Assembly: GCA_002084385.1 (NCBI GenBank)
Contig: NBLS01000061.1
Span: 1-6,417, forward strand
From: Desulfobacteraceae bacterium 4572_19
GTDB lineage: Bacteria; Desulfobacterota; Desulfobacteria; Desulfobacterales; NBLS01
Direction of reading: 5' to 3'
DNA length: 6,417 bases
Shown here: in pieces, positions 4,530 to 6,417 of the stretch
Numbering within the stretch: position 1 is the first letter of the stretch
Layout: each line of letters starts with the position of its first letter
Position numbers and translations under genes: made by a program
Notes under the pieces: model-generated
The model's database searches: none
The model's input: the letters and a program-made list of their open reading frames with translations, nothing else
Told to the model about the DNA's origin: nothing

Positions 4530-6417
4530 TGAAAAAAAAAATTAAAATAGAAAATGTAAGAAACATCGGCATTATGGCCCATATTGATGCCGGAAAAACA
4601 ACGGTTACCGAACGTATTCTTTATTATACCGGACGTTCACATAAAATAGGCGAAGTCCACGACGGCGAAGCTGTTATGGATTGGATGACAGATGAACAGG
4701 AACGTGGAATAACAATAACATCAGCTGTTACTACCTGTCAGTGGAAAGATACCCAGATTCAGATTATTGACACCCCCGGTCATGTGGACTTTACCATAGA
4801 AGTTGAACGCTCTTTAAGGGTTCTTGATGGTGCAATTGGTGTTTTTTGTGCCGTTGGCGGAGTTGAGCCACAATCTGAAACTGTATGGAGACAAGCAGAT
4901 AAATACAGTGTTCCAAGAATTGCTTTTATTAACAAAATGGACAGAACCGGTGCAGATTTTTTCAAGGTTGTCGAAATGATGATAGAAAAACTTGGAACAA
5001 ACCCGCTAATCCTTCAAATTCCTGTTGGAAGCGAAGATAATTTTTCCGGCATAATTGACCTTGTTAATATGAAACAAATTTCATGGGATGAAAAATCCAA
5101 AGGTATAGATTACTCTGCTTCAGATATTGAAGATGATTATATGGAACAAGCAATGCTGTACCGTGATAAACTTATTGAAAGCATCGCTGATTTTAATGAT
5201 GATATTATGGAAGCATATTTTTCTGAAACCCCTATTGCAAATGATAAACTTATAGACGCAATTAGGCAAGCTACCATAGCCCAGCAACTTGTACCGGTAT
5301 TATGCGGAACCGCATTAAGAAACAAAGGTGTACAGCCATTACTTGACGCAATTAAGAGTTTTTTGCCAAGTCCCATTGATATTCCTCCGGTTTGCGGTAT
5401 TAACCCTGAAACAGAAGAAGAATCAAAATACCCCCCAAAAGATAATGTTCCTCTTACTGCCCTTATCTTCAAAGTATCTATGATAGAAGGACGAAAGCTC
5501 TCGTTTGTCAGAATTTACAGCGGTAAAATGATTGCAGGAAAAGATGTTTATAATCCTGCACTTAAAAAAAGTGAAAAACTATCCAGAATACTATTAATGC
5601 ATGCCAATAAAAGGGAAAGGGTTAACGAAGCTGGTGCTGGTAATATTGTCGGCATTATTGGATTAAAAGAGTCCTCCACAGGAGATACCCTTTGCAATGT
5701 CAAGACTCCTATTCTACTTGAAAAAATGGAATTTTATGAACCGGTAATTTCCATAGCCATTGAACCTAAAACCCATTCTGATCAGGATAAATTAGATGAG
5801 GTGCTTGCAAAATATATTGCCGAAGACCCCACTCTAAAAGTGAAAATTGACGATGATACAGGGCAAACAATTCTGTCAGGGATGGGGGAACTGCACCTTG
5901 AAATTATCATAAGCCGTATGCTTCGGGAATTTAAAACAAACGTAAATGTTGGAAATCCACAGGTTGTTTACAGGGAAACAATAAAAACAACATCCCAGGC
6001 AAAAGTTGTCTTTGACAAGGAGATTTCAGGGCAACATCATAGTGCAGAGGTAATATTAAAACTTATTCCACAAGCTCGTGGAACAGGAAATAGTTTTAAA
6101 TCGGAAATCCCTGAAAACACCGACAGTAGCCCTGCAAAAAGCAATACTATACCGAAAAGTTATGTTGATATCATAGAAAAAGGAGTTTTAGAGTCTTTTG
6201 AAACAGGTTCCCTTATGGGTTATCCCATAGTGGATGTAATGGCTGTGCTTACAGGCGGTGAATTTAATGAAAACACAGCTACCGACCTTGGATATAAAGT
6301 TTGTGCCTCCATGGCATGCAAAGAAGCCTTCTCAAAGGGAGAACCATTTCTTTTAGAACCTATTATGAAAGTTGAAATTTTTGTTCCCGATACAAATACA
6401 GGTGATGTTATAGGTGT
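4526..6417 (+). CDS. fusA: Elongation factor G paralogue, translational GTPase (3' partial)
   Basis: Starting at ATG 4526, the frame is open for 630 codons to the window end. A second ATG follows at 4529. G-domain motifs are intact: AHIDAGKTT (18-26), [12 protein letters not shown] (57-67) around the switch I threonine T63, DTPGHVDF (82-89), NKMD (136-139) and CGTALRNKG (260-268). Domain II spans about 305-395 and domain III about 405-480 ([12 protein letters not shown], 449-460). Domain IV spans about 482-605. Domain V opens with [14 protein letters not shown] and is cut after GDVIG; EF-G is about 690 residues, so some 60 are missing. In domain IV the usual RQSGGRGQYGHV loop is replaced by [13 protein letters not shown] (497-509), and a Ser/Asn/Lys-rich stretch lies at about 528-542. 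This recalls the deltaproteobacterial/spirochaete second EF-G group (spdEFG2), some of which act in ribosome recycling rather than translocation. The subtype is inferred. The gene overlaps the GerMN gene. Confidence 0.9.
   Translation, partial: MMKKKIKIENVRNIGIMAHIDAGKTTVTERILYYTGRSHKIGEVHDGEAVMDWMTDEQERGITITSAVTTCQWKDTQIQIIDTPGHVDFTIEVERSLRVLDGAIGVFCAVGGVEPQSETVWRQADKYSVPRIAFINKMDRTGADFFKVVEMMIEKLGTNPLILQIPVGSEDNFSGIIDLVNMKQISWDEKSKGIDYSASDIEDDYMEQAMLYRDKLIESIADFNDDIMEAYFSETPIANDKLIDAIRQATIAQQLVPVLCGTALRNKGVQPLLDAIKSFLPSPIDIPPVCGINPETEEESKYPPKDNVPLTALIFKVSMIEGRKLSFVRIYSGKMIAGKDVYNPALKKSEKLSRILLMHANKRERVNEAGAGNIVGIIGLKESSTGDTLCNVKTPILLEKMEFYEPVISIAIEPKTHSDQDKLDEVLAKYIAEDPTLKVKIDDDTGQTILSGMGELHLEIIISRMLREFKTNVNVGNPQVVYRETIKTTSQAKVVFDKEISGQHHSAEVILKLIPQARGTGNSFKSEIPENTDSSPAKSNTIPKSYVDIIEKGVLESFETGSLMGYPIVDVMAVLTGGEFNENTATDLGYKVCASMACKEAFSKGEPFLLEPIMKVEIFVPDTNTGDVIG

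Noticed and set aside
4385..4582. Minus-strand open frame across the GerMN/EF-G junction
   Set aside because: It lies antisense to two well-supported genes and has no features of its own. The same applies to the frames at 4106-4303, 4780-4965 and 5137-5472.

Overview
The window is AT-rich bacterial chromosome with the look of a deltaproteobacterium, probably a Desulfobacterales-type organism. This is an inference. It rests on the Rpn/PD-(D/E)XK 'putative transposase' family, a DUF4384/CsgG-like protein, a PanP-type decarboxylase, a GerMN protein and an EF-G paralogue occurring together, and on intergenic DNA full of short palindromic repeats. No rRNA, tRNA, CRISPR array or intact insertion sequence was seen.

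Layout. Positions 1-444 (+) hold the C-terminal half of an Rpn-family protein. Its upstream part lies outside the window, and its last residues appear to be frameshifted. Positions 445-651 are a repeat-dense spacer with a large imperfect palindrome. Positions 652-1599 (-) encode a DUF4384 protein with a CsgG/FlgT-like N-terminal half. Its signal peptide is missing from the main frame, but a lipoprotein signal is readable in another frame just upstream. Inverted copies of one short repeat lie on either side of this gene. Positions 1742-3400 (-) encode a complete PLP-dependent decarboxylase, most likely the aspartate 1-decarboxylase PanP, which makes beta-alanine for pantothenate and CoA. Positions 3401-3938 contain no credible gene; they hold a 16-bp tandem array and a mosaic of palindromic repeats. 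Positions 3939-4529 (+) encode a secreted GerMN-domain protein whose stop overlaps the start of an elongation factor G paralogue (4526 to the window end, +), cut off in domain V.

How the genes relate. The GerMN and EF-G genes are clearly one transcription unit with an ATGA overlap. The decarboxylase and DUF4384 genes share a strand but are separated by 142 bp of repeat and hairpin DNA, so they need not be an operon. The left half looks like eroding accessory DNA, with two apparent frameshifts and paired repeats. The decarboxylase and EF-G genes look intact. I see no convincing new multi-gene system. The points most worth checking are the repeat-flanked, N-terminally damaged DUF4384 gene, the divergent domain IV of the EF-G, and its coupling to a cell-envelope-type gene.
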